Position numbers and translations under genes: made by a program
The notes under the pieces: model-generated
What the model saw: only the letters and a program-made list of their open reading frames with translations
Told to the model about the DNA's origin: nothing
Database searches by the model: none
Source: UBA6016 sp964568395
Lineage (GTDB): Bacteria; Campylobacterota; Campylobacteria; Campylobacterales; UBA6016
Assembly: GCA_964568395.1 (NCBI GenBank)
Contig: CAZMPN010000014.1
Span: 1 to 50,786, forward strand
DNA: 50,786 nt
Direction of reading: 5' to 3'
In this document: one piece after another, positions 1 to 8,723 of the stretch
How positions within the stretch are numbered: the first letter of the stretch is position 1
Layout: each line of letters starts with the position of its first letter

Positions 1-983
1 AAGGTGCTGTTGCGCACGTTAAAGATATCCCGAATACGGTTCTTGCTGCTGCATTTGTTAACGGCGTAAAAGAGAGAGATAGCGACAAATTTGTAAAAAT
101 GGGTCAAGCTGCTCTTAACAACCTTGGACAACTTGGTCTAACTGGAGCTGGAACTGCTGCAACTCCTACAACTCTTGTTGGTGCTATAACTGACGCAGGT
201 GCTCTTAACGATGCCAAAAACTCTCAAGTGTACGCTGCTGCGGCTATCTATCTTGGAATACCGGGTGTGGTTCTTCAAGCATGGGATTACTATGCTACAA
301 ACATCCTAAACGCTGTTTACGTACAAGCGGATTACAAAACAAAACTTGGCGCTGTTGATTTCAGTGCTGCTGCTCAATACCTTAGAGAGTCTGATGTTGG
401 TAACTTCAAAAAAATCTGGTCTGGCATAGTAAACGGTATAGATGCACAACTATACGGTGCTAAAGTTGCTGCAGGTATAGCTGGTTTCACTGGTACTCTT
501 GCTTATTCACAAGTATCTGACGGTAAAGCAGATAAACTTGGCGGCATCATAGCTCCTTGGGATGGTACGCCTGCGTTTACTGACGGCGCAAATAACAACA
601 ACCTTGGTGGTGCTGTACTTGTTGACGGTACGGCTTCTATCTACGGTGGTTCTTACGCTGCTGGTTCAAAAAACTGGAAAGCGCAAGTTGACTATGACTT
701 CGCAAATATAGGTGTAAAAGGCCTAAGTGCTTCTGTTAGCTATGCAATGTATGACAGAAAATGGGATACTGCGAAACTTGGTATGAAAGGTTTCGATGTT
801 AACGAGTGGAACATCATGGCTAAATATAGCTTTGACGGCGCTCTAAAAGGTCTTGGAGTTCAAGGTCTTATCATCCCTATGGATATAAAAGAAAACGATG
901 CTTCTCAAATTGCTACTGCTTCACAAAAAGCTACAGCATCTGACAGAACTCAATATAGAGCTTATGTAACTTACAGCTTCTAA
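1..983 (+). CDS. Major outer membrane porin, 3' part
   Basis: The reading frame is open from base 3, so the gene enters from outside the window and the first ATG at 99 is internal. The protein is rich in Gly, Ala, Asn, Lys and Tyr, with alternating short hydrophobic stretches typical of a 16-18 strand beta-barrel, and it ends in Tyr-Ser-Phe; a C-terminal Phe is the usual outer-membrane barrel assembly signal. Composition and length fit the MOMP/OprD-like porins of Campylobacterota, which form the main diffusion pores. Codon use (many GCT, CTT, GGT) differs from the neighbours and suggests high expression. Followed by a strong terminator, so it is the last gene of its transcript. Family assignment is good; substrate preference cannot be read. 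Confidence 0.85.
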   Translation, partial: GAVAHVKDIPNTVLAAAFVNGVKERDSDKFVKMGQAALNNLGQLGLTGAGTAATPTTLVGAITDAGALNDAKNSQVYAAAAIYLGIPGVVLQAWDYYATNILNAVYVQADYKTKLGAVDFSAAAQYLRESDVGNFKKIWSGIVNGIDAQLYGAKVAAGIAGFTGTLAYSQVSDGKADKLGGIIAPWDGTPAFTDGANNNNLGGAVLVDGTASIYGGSYAAGSKNWKAQVDYDFANIGVKGLSASVSYAMYDRKWDTAKLGMKGFDVNEWNIMAKYSFDGALKGLGVQGLIIPMDIKENDASQIATASQKATASDRTQYRAYVTYSF

Positions 984-1006
984 TTTTTTAGACAGTCTGT
1001 ATCTTG

Positions 1007-1037
1007 AAAGGTCGGCAGGTTTTCCTGTCGGCCTTTT
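1007..1037 (+). terminator. Rho-independent terminator of the porin gene
   Basis: A 13-base left arm ending in GGCAGG pairs with CCTGTCGGCC (two G-T wobbles) across a short T-rich loop, and the stem runs into seven T. It lies 24 bases after the porin stop codon and before the argH promoter. Confidence 0.85.
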
Positions 1038-1064
1038 TTTATTTAAATACTTATTCTTCGCTGA

Positions 1065-1070
1065 TATAAT
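1065..1070 (+). promoter_or_regulatory. Likely -10 box of argH
   Basis: A perfect TATAAT preceded by GA, 28 bases before the argH start codon, right after the porin terminator. No good -35 hexamer is visible, which is usual for sigma70 promoters in Campylobacterota. Transcription would start near 1077, giving a leader of about 22 bases containing AAAAGG. Confidence 0.5.
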
Positions 1071-1098
1071 TACGCAAAAAAATTTTAAAAGGCTTTTT

Positions 1099-2475
1099 AT
1101 GAAACAAAAAATGTGGGACGGCAGATTTGAAGAGGGCAGCAGCGAGCTCTTGGAAGAGTTTAACGCATCGATTTTTTTTGATAAAAAGCTTTTCAAAGAA
1201 GACATCAAAGGCTCAATAGCCCACGCCAAGATGCTTTCAAAAGTCGGGATACTGACAAACGAGGAGTATGAATCTATAAAAAAAGGGCTTCATCAGGTTC
1301 TAGGAGAGATAGAGAGCGGCGAATTTGAATTTGATATATCCCAAGAAGATATACATATGGCCGTCGAGGGCAGGCTAACCGAGCTTATCGGAGAGGCCGG
1401 CAAAAAACTGCATACGGCAAGAAGCAGAAACGATCAGGTTGCGACGGATTTTCGTCTATACTGCCAAAACCAAAACCAAAACCTAAGAGTCCTTGTAAAA
1501 AATCTAATATCTGCTATTACTGCAATAGCAAAAGAGAATACCGCGACACTAGTGCCGGGAATGACGCATTTGCAGCATGCGCAGCCTGTAAGTTTTGCTT
1601 TTCATATGCTAGCCTACGCCGCTATGTTCAAAAGGGACTATGAGAGATTCGAGAGCAGTTTTGAGCGAAACAACTACTCTCCGCTAGGCTCAGCCGCGCT
1701 AGCCGGAACCCCGCACCCCATAGATAGGCATATAACAGCAAGCGAGCTTGGCTTCTCGGCTCCTACTATAAATGCGATGGATAGCACCTCTGACAGGGAT
1801 TTTGCGCTTGAGATGCTGTTTAATATATCCGTGCTTTTTACGCATATTTCAAGACTATCGGAAGAGCTTATTTTGTGGAGCAGCTATGAGTTCAAATGGA
1901 TTACGATGAGCGATAAATTCTCCACCGGAAGCTCGATAATGCCTCAAAAGAAAAATCCAGACGTGGCGGAGCTCCTTCGCGGCAAGACGGGCAGGGTGTA
2001 CGGCAATCTTATGGGGCTGCTTACGGTGATGAAAGGCTTGCCGCTCGCATACAATAAGGATATGCAAGAAGACAAAGAGGGGGTATTCGACTCCATAGAG
2101 ACCGCTACCGCATCGCTTGTGATACTGACCGAGATGCTAAAAACTATGAAAATAGAGAAGGCGAATATGCTTCGCGCTTGCGAAATAGGCCACTTGACGG
2201 CTACGGATCTCGCCGATTATCTGGTAAAGAAAGGGGTGCCTTTCCGTGAGACGCACCATATATCGGGGCGAGCGGTAGGTCTGGCGGAGAAAAAAGGCGT
2301 TGATCTCTCGAAACTGACACTGGATGAGCTAAAAAGCATAGACGACAGGATAGATGAAGGCGCCTTGGAGGTTTTGAAACATATCAACTCCATGAACGCC
2401 AGACGCAGTTTTGGCGGCACGTCCGAAGAGTCAGTAAGGGTGCAAATAGCTTATTTCGAAGAGTTTTTGGGCTAG
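1099..2475 (+). CDS. argH: Argininosuccinate lyase
   Basis: Splits argininosuccinate into arginine and fumarate, the last step of arginine synthesis in the cytoplasm. The 458-residue length is that of the family. The N-terminus carries MWDGRFE, the HTARSRNDQVATD motif is near residue 110, TGMTHLQ-like residues (PGMTHLQHAQPVSF) are near 155, and the mobile signature loop GSSIMPQKKNPD is at about 277-288 with the catalytic Ser. It is a homotetramer in characterised relatives. The gene is monocistronic here, with its own promoter after the porin terminator. Its stop codon interlocks with that of the opposing response regulator gene (CTAG at 2472-2475). Assignment is firm. Confidence 0.97.
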   Translation: MKQKMWDGRFEEGSSELLEEFNASIFFDKKLFKEDIKGSIAHAKMLSKVGILTNEEYESIKKGLHQVLGEIESGEFEFDISQEDIHMAVEGRLTELIGEAGKKLHTARSRNDQVATDFRLYCQNQNQNLRVLVKNLISAITAIAKENTATLVPGMTHLQHAQPVSFAFHMLAYAAMFKRDYERFESSFERNNYSPLGSAALAGTPHPIDRHITASELGFSAPTINAMDSTSDRDFALEMLFNISVLFTHISRLSEELILWSSYEFKWITMSDKFSTGSSIMPQKKNPDVAELLRGKTGRVYGNLMGLLTVMKGLPLAYNKDMQEDKEGVFDSIETATASLVILTEMLKTMKIEKANMLRACEIGHLTATDLADYLVKKGVPFRETHHISGRAVGLAEKKGVDLSKLTLDELKSIDDRIDEGALEVLKHINSMNARRSFGGTSEESVRVQIAYFEEFLG

Positions 2476-3758
2476 AAGAGTTCTAGCTCGTCATCCTCTT
2501 CTATCTTTGCGTCCTTAAAGATCAGCTCGGCTTGGAGGCATGAGCTAAGAAGGGAGCTGTCGAGATAGTGTATATCCTCCGTGGCCCTGTCTATAAATAT
2601 GGTTTTCCTCCAGTTTGCCAAATCCGCAAGAATGCTTCTTAGTATCAGACAGAGTTTGTCTTTCTTTTTTTCCTCTATCGCGTCCTCTTTTATGCTTGCT
2701 ATAAATTTTGCGAGCGTCGCCAGCGCATACGCCAGATTTTTGAACTCATATAGCGAATCTATCGCATCGGCGTATATGTTTATCTCGTTTGCAAGGGCGG
2801 CAAGTATTGAAAAGTCGCCTTTCGTCTCCAGCTCATAGACTAGCGTATCGAGCCTATCCTCGTTGTCTTCCAGCTTCTCCAGCTTGTCCATCGTATCCGG
2901 GGCCAGCTCCGCGGCAAATTTGTTCGCCGATATCTTTTCTATGTGCGTCATACGAAGGATTCTTTCGTCGCCTTCGTCTAGTATCATTTTCTCTTTGGCT
3001 ACTCTCTCCGGCAGCGTTAACGCCTTTGGAACGCTGATTGATATCTCGTCGTTTTTGACGGCCAACGTCACAATGGAGTTTTCCTTGGCGAAAATATTTC
3101 GGATATCCTGTACTATGAAATTCTTCAGACCGACAATAGAAAAGAATACGGCGTCGTCGTTTTCCTCGCTTATTATTTGGAAGTTCTTGTTCGTCTTCAA
3201 AAGATATAGGCCGGCGTTGTATGTGGCTCTTATAGCGTCGCATAGGTTGTCGTTCTTGCTAAGGGGCATCTCCTGCTCCCAGAACTCTGCGAGCCCGGAT
3301 TCGCTTTCTATTATAAAAGCGGTCTTTTTGAGGTAGATGTCTTTTGAAAAAAGATTTATAGCCCCTCTTTCCCTTTCTCTTGCTCTTCTGTGCTCCAGGA
3401 TGGAGATGTAGTTGTTCATCCTTGCTTTGAACAGCTCTTCGTTTATCGGCTTGGTTATATAGTCTTCCGCCCCGGCTTTTAGCATCTGTATTTTGTGTTC
3501 GTCGTCGGATAGCGCCGACATTGCGATTATCATTACGTTCTTGTCTATCTTTCTGATCTCTTCGGTGGCCTCTATGCCGTCCATGACCGGCATCATAATA
3601 TCCATCAGTATAATGTCCGGAGAGGCTACCTTTACGGTCTCGACGGCTTTTTTCCCGTTCTCCGCTTCAAAAATAGAGAGCTCATCGTACTCTTCCAGCA
3701 GCAGCCTTAGCGCCAGTCTATTGTCTTTGTTGTCGTCCACCGTTAATACTTTGATCAT
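2472..3758 (-). CDS. Response regulator with unrecognised C-terminal domain
   Basis: Residues 1-120 form a canonical receiver domain: acidic pair D8/D9, phosphoacceptor D53 (in LMDIMMPVMDG), S81 and K103 (TKP). The following 300 residues are not a DNA-binding, GGDEF, HD-GYP or methyltransferase domain that I recognise. They contain a mixed alpha/beta middle part and a helical end with WRKTIF and DIHYLDSSLLSS, followed by an acidic tail. The gene starts 3 bases after the stop of the upstream histidine kinase, so the two form an operon and very probably a signalling pair. Output is unknown: the C-terminal region could bind a protein partner or act as a phosphotransfer or effector domain. Receiver call is firm; function of the rest is open. 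Confidence 0.85.
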   Translation of the reverse strand: MIKVLTVDDNKDNRLALRLLLEEYDELSIFEAENGKKAVETVKVASPDIILMDIMMPVMDGIEATEEIRKIDKNVMIIAMSALSDDEHKIQMLKAGAEDYITKPINEELFKARMNNYISILEHRRARERERGAINLFSKDIYLKKTAFIIESESGLAEFWEQEMPLSKNDNLCDAIRATYNAGLYLLKTNKNFQIISEENDDAVFFSIVGLKNFIVQDIRNIFAKENSIVTLAVKNDEISISVPKALTLPERVAKEKMILDEGDERILRMTHIEKISANKFAAELAPDTMDKLEKLEDNEDRLDTLVYELETKGDFSILAALANEINIYADAIDSLYEFKNLAYALATLAKFIASIKEDAIEEKKKDKLCLILRSILADLANWRKTIFIDRATEDIHYLDSSLLSSCLQAELIFKDAKIEEDDELELF

Positions 3759-3761
3759 CTG

Positions 3762-5153
3762 CTATCCTAATACTGTTTTGCCCGCTAAACAAAAGCATGC
3801 GCCTTTTAATTTTTGAGGGTTGCGTACTTCCAGGGTTAGTCCCAAGGCGTCGCATAGCGTTTTCGCATAGTAAAGCCCTATGCCTGTGCCTTTGGAAGCT
3901 CTTTTTGTGTCGTTGCCGTCGGACCAAAATAGCTCGAATATCTCGTCGCTATTTTTTATCCCGTAGCCGTTGTCTTCTATTTGTAATTCAAATATATCGT
4001 CCAGACATTTTAGCGAAATATATATTTCACCGCCACCGTATTTTACGGCATTTGAGATGATATTCGAGATTATCTGCCCAACCCTTAGCCTGTCGCTTTG
4101 TATGTTTATGTTGCCTTGAAGCTCGGCTTCGACCTTGAATTCCGGCGGAACTATTTTTTTGATGGTTTCGTCTACGAGTTCCGCCAATTCAAAAACCGCC
4201 TTGGCGAACACCATTTTTTTATTGAGCAGTTTTGCCGTGTCTAGTATATTGGTCACCAAAAAGAGCATATCTTCTCCGTTTTGCTTTACGCTCTCCAGAA
4301 GCTCTATATTCCTCTCTTTGTCAGGCATCTCCTCTTTTTCGAGCCTTTTTTTTACGAACGAGCTAAAATTTATTATTGCGTTTAGCGGCGTCTTGAGTTC
4401 GTGGGTAAAGACCAGCAAAAACGACTCTTTCGTTTTTGTCAGCGCCTCCTTATACTCCTTTTGCTGCCTCTTCATCTCGTTGGCGCGCAGCTCCTCTTCC
4501 AATATATACTCTTTCGTTATGTCAAACATAATGGCTATAAACTCTTTTATTTCATCGTCCATATCCAAAATCGGGGTAATGGTGGCTTCGACGATAAGTA
4601 TGGAACCGTCCTTCTTTTGGTTTTTTATTTTCCCTTTCCATGTCTTTTTTGAAAGGATCGTAAGCCACATCTGCCTGAAAAATTCCCTATCGTTTTCCGG
4701 ATGCCTAATTGGTTTATAGGTGTTTCCAAGAAGCTCCTCTTTCGTGTATCCGGTCGCCTGGCAAAAAGTTTTGTTGACGTATGTGATTATGCCGTTTTTG
4801 TCGCTTTTTGATACGATGGCGCTTTTGTCTATCGCATCTTTGTACTCTTTTAGTAGCTTTTCTTCATCCGCCAGCTTTTCGCTTATATTGTCTATCGTTT
4901 TTTTGTGTTGCCGCTCTTTTTGCGCATCCAGCTCTTTTAGCGATTTTATTTCGCTGCTCCTAAGCATTACGGCGAGCAGCAGTATTATAAAAAGGGCGAT
5001 GATCTGAAGCGCTATCAGATGGGTGTCCTCCTTGCAGGCGGCTATATGTTTTAGTAGCTCGTACATATTGATGGCGAGCAAAAAGGCGAGCGCCAAAATC
5101 AAAAGATTGGCTATAATTCTGGTCTTTTTAGAACGGTATAAGCTATTTGGCAT
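3762..5153 (-). CDS. Membrane PAS sensor histidine kinase
   Basis: Two hydrophobic segments near residues 13-32 and 48-66 flank a short loop, so the sensor region is small or in the membrane. A coiled stretch leads to a PAS domain (about 105-215, with GIITYVNKTFCQATGY) followed by a linker and a HisKA domain with phosphorylated His at about 251 (FTHELKTPLNA). The C-terminal ATPase domain shows an N box (NIISNAVKYGGG), DNGYGI and GTGIGLYYAK. I chose the ATG at 5153, which has GAAAGAG seven bases upstream, over the in-frame TTG at 5192, which would overlap the divergent MFS gene. The partner is the response regulator directly downstream. The ligand cannot be predicted. Confidence 0.88.
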   Translation of the reverse strand: MPNSLYRSKKTRIIANLLILALAFLLAINMYELLKHIAACKEDTHLIALQIIALFIILLLAVMLRSSEIKSLKELDAQKERQHKKTIDNISEKLADEEKLLKEYKDAIDKSAIVSKSDKNGIITYVNKTFCQATGYTKEELLGNTYKPIRHPENDREFFRQMWLTILSKKTWKGKIKNQKKDGSILIVEATITPILDMDDEIKEFIAIMFDITKEYILEEELRANEMKRQQKEYKEALTKTKESFLLVFTHELKTPLNAIINFSSFVKKRLEKEEMPDKERNIELLESVKQNGEDMLFLVTNILDTAKLLNKKMVFAKAVFELAELVDETIKKIVPPEFKVEAELQGNINIQSDRLRVGQIISNIISNAVKYGGGEIYISLKCLDDIFELQIEDNGYGIKNSDEIFELFWSDGNDTKRASKGTGIGLYYAKTLCDALGLTLEVRNPQKLKGACFCLAGKTVLG

Positions 5154-5177
5154 CCTAATACTCTTTCGGGGTCTTTT

Positions 5178-6383
5178 TTGAATTATATACAATTATTAAA
5201 ACAAAGCAAAACTGTCAGAATTCTGACGTCGGTACAGATAATAGCCTATTTTGGCTCTTGGTTTAGCCATGTCGCTATTTTGGCGCTGCTTGTCAAGCTT
5301 GGAGCATCGGCGTTCGTCGTCTCGCTCGCCGTCGCTATGACTTTTTTGCCGGCGCTTATACAAGGGCCTTTTGTCGGCGCTCTAATAGATAGATTGCAGC
5401 CAAAGAGGCTTATGAATACGCTTCTTTTTGTGGAAGCGCTTTGCACTCTGCTTTTCATGCTAGTGGACGGCGCGGAATATATTTGGCTTTTGATGCTTCT
5501 GGTGTATATAAAAATGGGAGCCGCCGGTTTTTATTTTACATCCGAGATGTCTTTGATGCCAAAGGTCTTGAAATCCTCGGAGCTAAAGCTGGCAAACGAG
5601 ATACACTCCATAGTATGGTCGGTCTGCTTTACCGTCGGCGTTGCGCTCGGCGGTCTGGCGGTCGAGTTCATGGGTATCAAGGCCGCCTTTTTGATAGACG
5701 CTTCTCTGTTTATCCTGGCGATTTTTATATTTAGCGCCCTTGAGATAAATATAGAAGCAAATAAGCACGCAGGAAGCTATTTGGACTCTTTTATGGCCGG
5801 GCTTGACTACGTCTTTAGACAAAAGCCGAAGCTGCTCCTGATCATAGGACTCCACGCATCGGTCGGGCTTACGGTGTTTGACGGCATAGTGACGATGCTG
5901 GCCGAGCGGCAGTATAAAAGCGTCATATCTGTAGCCCTCGCTATCGGTTTTATAGGCGCCATAAGGTCTGCCGCGCTGGTTATCGGTCCGTTTTTGTTTT
6001 CCAGGATAATTAGCAAAGAGAGCCTCTTTTGGATATTTTTGGCGCAAGGCGTCGCGATAATGCTATGGGGCGCTCTTAGCCATGATTTTTGGCTCTCTCT
6101 TGTTGGAGCGTTTTTTTGCGGCCTTTTTACTACCACGATTTGGTCTTTTACTATGACTCTTTTGCAAGAATCGATTGACAAGGAGTATTATGGTCGAGTG
6201 GTTTCCATAAACGATATGTTTTTTACCATGAGCGCTTGCGGCGCCTCTTTGGCGCTCGGCATTATGATGGAGTATGGAGTGGCGCCCGGCAATACGCTAT
6301 TTATCCTAGGTTTCGCGTTTATTTTTATAGGCTTTACGTATAAGATCGCTAGGCGCAGGCTTGCCTTAGGATCTCAAAGATAG
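5178..6383 (+). CDS. MFS transporter
   Basis: A 401-residue protein with about twelve hydrophobic segments. The loop after the second segment carries GPFVGALIDRLQPKRLM, the MFS motif A (G-x-x-x-D-R-x-x-x-K/R). The overall pattern resembles the MFS_3/EntS-type exporter branch, so drug or siderophore export is possible, but no substrate can be deduced. The start is a TTG at 5178; no better start lies nearby and the first helix begins only about 17 residues in. The start is 24 bases from the divergent histidine kinase start, so the promoter must lie within that gene. The 3' end overlaps pepD tail to tail by 35 bases. Confidence 0.8.
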   Translation: MNYIQLLKQSKTVRILTSVQIIAYFGSWFSHVAILALLVKLGASAFVVSLAVAMTFLPALIQGPFVGALIDRLQPKRLMNTLLFVEALCTLLFMLVDGAEYIWLLMLLVYIKMGAAGFYFTSEMSLMPKVLKSSELKLANEIHSIVWSVCFTVGVALGGLAVEFMGIKAAFLIDASLFILAIFIFSALEINIEANKHAGSYLDSFMAGLDYVFRQKPKLLLIIGLHASVGLTVFDGIVTMLAERQYKSVISVALAIGFIGAIRSAALVIGPFLFSRIISKESLFWIFLAQGVAIMLWGALSHDFWLSLVGAFFCGLFTTTIWSFTMTLLQESIDKEYYGRVVSINDMFFTMSACGASLALGIMMEYGVAPGNTLFILGFAFIFIGFTYKIARRRLALGSQR

Positions 6384-7617
6384 CCTCGTAAGTTTTTTCG
6401 ACCGAGGCTATCTCCACTCTCTCGTTTACGCTGTGCGGGTTCTCTATGTTTGGACCGACCGAGGCGAAAGACGCGGCCGGAAAATGTTTTTTTAGCGCTG
6501 CGCACTCGAGGCCCGCATGTATCGCTTTGAAATTCGAGTTTAGATAATATTTTTTATAGACGCCTTTGACGAATACGCAAAAATCGTCTTCGCTCCACTC
6601 CCACGGCTCGTAGAAGTCTTTTAGTTCAGAGTCGTAGTCAAATTCGCCGAAGTGTTCCGCTATCTCTTCGGCTATGTTTTTGAGCCCACGGCTGCTCATC
6701 GCCCTGGACGAGACGCATATTTCGCAAACTCCGTTATCCAAAGAGACGATTGCGAGATTGGAGCTAACTTCAGGCACACCTAGCTCCATATTGAAATCCA
6801 TGACTCCGATAGGGCATTCCAACAGCGACTCCAAAAACAGTTCGGACTCTTTTATGGTCTGCGTCTTTGTCGTTTTTTTGAGGTTAAAAGCCTCAAGCCC
6901 GGATATATCGTCTAATGCGGCAACCGCTTTTGCCGCGCAAGGTATCGAGTTTCTTTTTTCTCCTCCGGCGAAAGACGCTATTTTTGCGTTTTTGGATTTT
7001 AGTATTTTTGCCAGCTCGATGATTGCGTTTGGGATATTTTTGCCTATATCCAGCCCGGAGTGTCCGCCGGGCAACCCCTCTATCGATATCTCATAAAAAT
7101 CGCCGTCGCCGTTCTCAAGCTCAAACCATCTTTTACATATATTCTCGACCCCTCCGGCGCACGCTACGTAGATAGCCCCTTCCTCTTCTGAGTCCAAATT
7201 CAGCACCTTTGAGGAGGCTATTTTCAGCTCCAAATTTTTGGCTCCGATAAGCCCTATCTCCTCATCGGCGGTAAACAAGAACTCGACGTTTTCAAAATGC
7301 GGCATATATGAGAGCATCATGGCCACCCCGATGCCGTTATCCGCTCCAAGGGAGGAGTTTTGCGCCCTCATCCAACCGTCTTCTATTGTCGTGATTATAT
7401 TGGACGTATCGCCGACACAGACCATATCGTAGTGGGCTTGCAAGCATATTCTCGGACCCTCTTTGCTGCATAGTACGTTTCCGGCCGCGTCTATTTCTAC
7501 TTTATAATGATGATTTTTGGCGTAGTTTGCGATAAAATCCCTCATTTGGTTCGCGTTTTTTGAACATCTTGGAATATCTTTTGCTATTTTTTCGAATATT
7601 TCGATAGGCGTTTGCAT
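6349..7617 (-). CDS. pepD: Aminoacyl-histidine dipeptidase (peptidase D)
   Basis: M20-family zinc dipeptidase that hydrolyses Xaa-His and other dipeptides in the cytoplasm. Metal-site residues are visible: H62 and D64 in LQAHYDM, bridging D93 in LGADNG, catalytic E119 and ligand E120 in ADEEIG, an Asp in LNLDSEEEG and the late His in NPHSVNERV. GLPGGHSGLDIG in the lid domain is typical of PepD. The length, 422 residues, is shorter than the 485 of Escherichia coli PepD, as in other Campylobacterota copies. The gene faces the MFS gene and overlaps it by 35 bases; its upstream neighbour is the divergent small lipoprotein gene. Confidence 0.9.
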   Translation of the reverse strand: MQTPIEIFEKIAKDIPRCSKNANQMRDFIANYAKNHHYKVEIDAAGNVLCSKEGPRICLQAHYDMVCVGDTSNIITTIEDGWMRAQNSSLGADNGIGVAMMLSYMPHFENVEFLFTADEEIGLIGAKNLELKIASSKVLNLDSEEEGAIYVACAGGVENICKRWFELENGDGDFYEISIEGLPGGHSGLDIGKNIPNAIIELAKILKSKNAKIASFAGGEKRNSIPCAAKAVAALDDISGLEAFNLKKTTKTQTIKESELFLESLLECPIGVMDFNMELGVPEVSSNLAIVSLDNGVCEICVSSRAMSSRGLKNIAEEIAEHFGEFDYDSELKDFYEPWEWSEDDFCVFVKGVYKKYYLNSNFKAIHAGLECAALKKHFPAASFASVGPNIENPHSVNERVEIASVEKTYEAIFEILRQACA

Positions 7618-7651
7618 CTTAAAGGCTTTCCTAAAAAGGTTTTTTATTTTT

Positions 7652-7828
7652 ATGTATAGAATATTTTTGCTAATTATCCCTTTGTTTTTTGCGGGTTGCT
7701 ACTCAAAATGCGGCATTACGAACGAGTACTATTGCGACTGCAAGGAGTACTACGACGTTGAAGGCAACTTCCATAGGGAGTGTCCAAACGACATCATCAG
7801 CATAAACATTGGCGCGAAGAGAAAGTAG
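7652..7828 (+). CDS. Small cysteine-rich lipoprotein (58 aa)
   Basis: A 58-codon ORF starting ATG at 7652, with AAAAAGG about 12 bases upstream. Residues 4-15 are hydrophobic and end in a clean lipobox LFFAGC, so Cys16 should be lipidated after signal peptidase II cleavage. The mature peptide of about 43 residues carries four more Cys (20, 28, 30, 44) plus several Tyr and acidic residues, and ends in a basic tail. It lies between divergent pepD and cmoB, and the stop codon is just before or inside the start region of cmoB, so the two are probably co-transcribed. I do not recognise the family. The lipobox and operon position make a real gene likely. Confidence 0.65.
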   Translation: MYRIFLLIIPLFFAGCYSKCGITNEYYCDCKEYYDVEGNFHRECPNDIISINIGAKRK

Positions 7829-7832
7829 AAGT

Positions 7833-8723
7833 TTGAACAAGAAGCTGGAAGCCAAAAATATAAAGCCTCTCTATGAGCGTCTTTTGCGGATGCCGGAGTA
7901 TCCGTCTGCGGTCCGATACGGAGATACGGTTTCGGTGGATACTGGGCACGGTTTTGACGAGAGTTCCGATGCGTACTCGCTTGCAAGGGCGCTGATGCCT
8001 TGGCGCAAGGGGCCGTTTAGAATCGATAATTTCGAGATAGTTACCGAGTGGAACAGCTATGTTAAATTCAACATTCTTGCCCCGTATTTAGATTTGGATG
8101 GCAAGACCGTTATAGATATAGGCTGCAACAACGGCTACTACTCGTTTAAGATGCTTCCTTTCAATCCGAAAAAGATTATCGCCATAGATCCGTGGCCTAT
8201 TTTTTACCTGCAGTTTTTGTTTATGAATAAATTCATCGGANNNNNNNNNNAAAATATTTAATTTTGGTTTATGGGCTTGTTGTTTTTGGCGTTGGTGGGT
8301 ATAATGGGCTATGTTTTTTTTTTTTTTGGCTTTTTATATCACAGAAGCGACCCCATATCCGCGCTAAAAGAGATAAAGGCATGCATGAACGACGGGGGAG
8401 AGCTTTTCATAGATAACCTCGTCATTATGAAAGAGGGGTATTGCGCTTTGTGTCCTCCGGTAAGCTATGCAAAAATGAGCAACGCCTATTTCATACCGAC
8501 CGTAGATACGATGAGATCGTGGCTTGAGAGGGCCGGATTCAAGCATATAGAGCTGATAGACGTCAAAAAAACCGAGTTAACGGAGCAGCGAAAGACCGAT
8601 TGGATAGAGGGGCTTAGCCTCGATAGCTTCCTTGATCCAAACGACGATAGCAAGACAATCGAAGGGTTCGACGCTCCGGTGAGGGCATATTTTAGGTGTA
8701 GGAGGGTAGATGGCAAAAGATAA
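7833..8723 (+). CDS. cmoB: tRNA U34 carboxymethyltransferase, interrupted by an assembly gap
   Basis: CmoB uses carboxy-SAM to turn 5-hydroxyuridine-34 of tRNA into 5-carboxymethoxyuridine. The part before the gap carries PWRKGPF, the TEWNSYVKFN segment and the SAM-binding VIDIGCNNGYYSFKM. The part after it carries GFLYHRSDP, YFIPTVDTMRSWLERAGF, EQRKTDWIEG and SLDSFLDPNDDSKTIEGF, all characteristic of CmoB. Ten N at 8241-8250 and a G/T-rich stretch to about 8327 with a run of 14 T replace roughly 25 expected residues and create a stop at 8259-8261. I read this as sequencing or assembly error, not gene decay. The start may be TTG 7833 (GAGAAAG upstream) or TTG 7809. The gene overlaps the next by 14 bases. 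Confidence 0.85.
8241..8250. other. Assembly gap of ten N
   Basis: Ten undetermined bases inside cmoB. The flanking 8251-8327 is unusually G/T-rich and ends in 14 T; it does not encode the expected CmoB residues, so the base calls there are doubtful as well. Confidence 0.98.

Noticed and set aside
2854..3336. Long ORFs on both strands inside the response regulator gene
   Set aside because: Basic or Ser/Phe-rich shadow frames of a real gene with clear receiver motifs.
5583..6181. Antisense ORFs of 124-154 codons inside the MFS gene
   Set aside because: Composition is that of frame shadows, with no ribosome site or recognisable motif.
8241..8330. Insertion element or frameshift pseudogene in cmoB
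   Set aside because: No inverted repeats, target duplication or transposase; the length between conserved flanks is nearly right and the odd bases sit directly beside N, so error is simpler.
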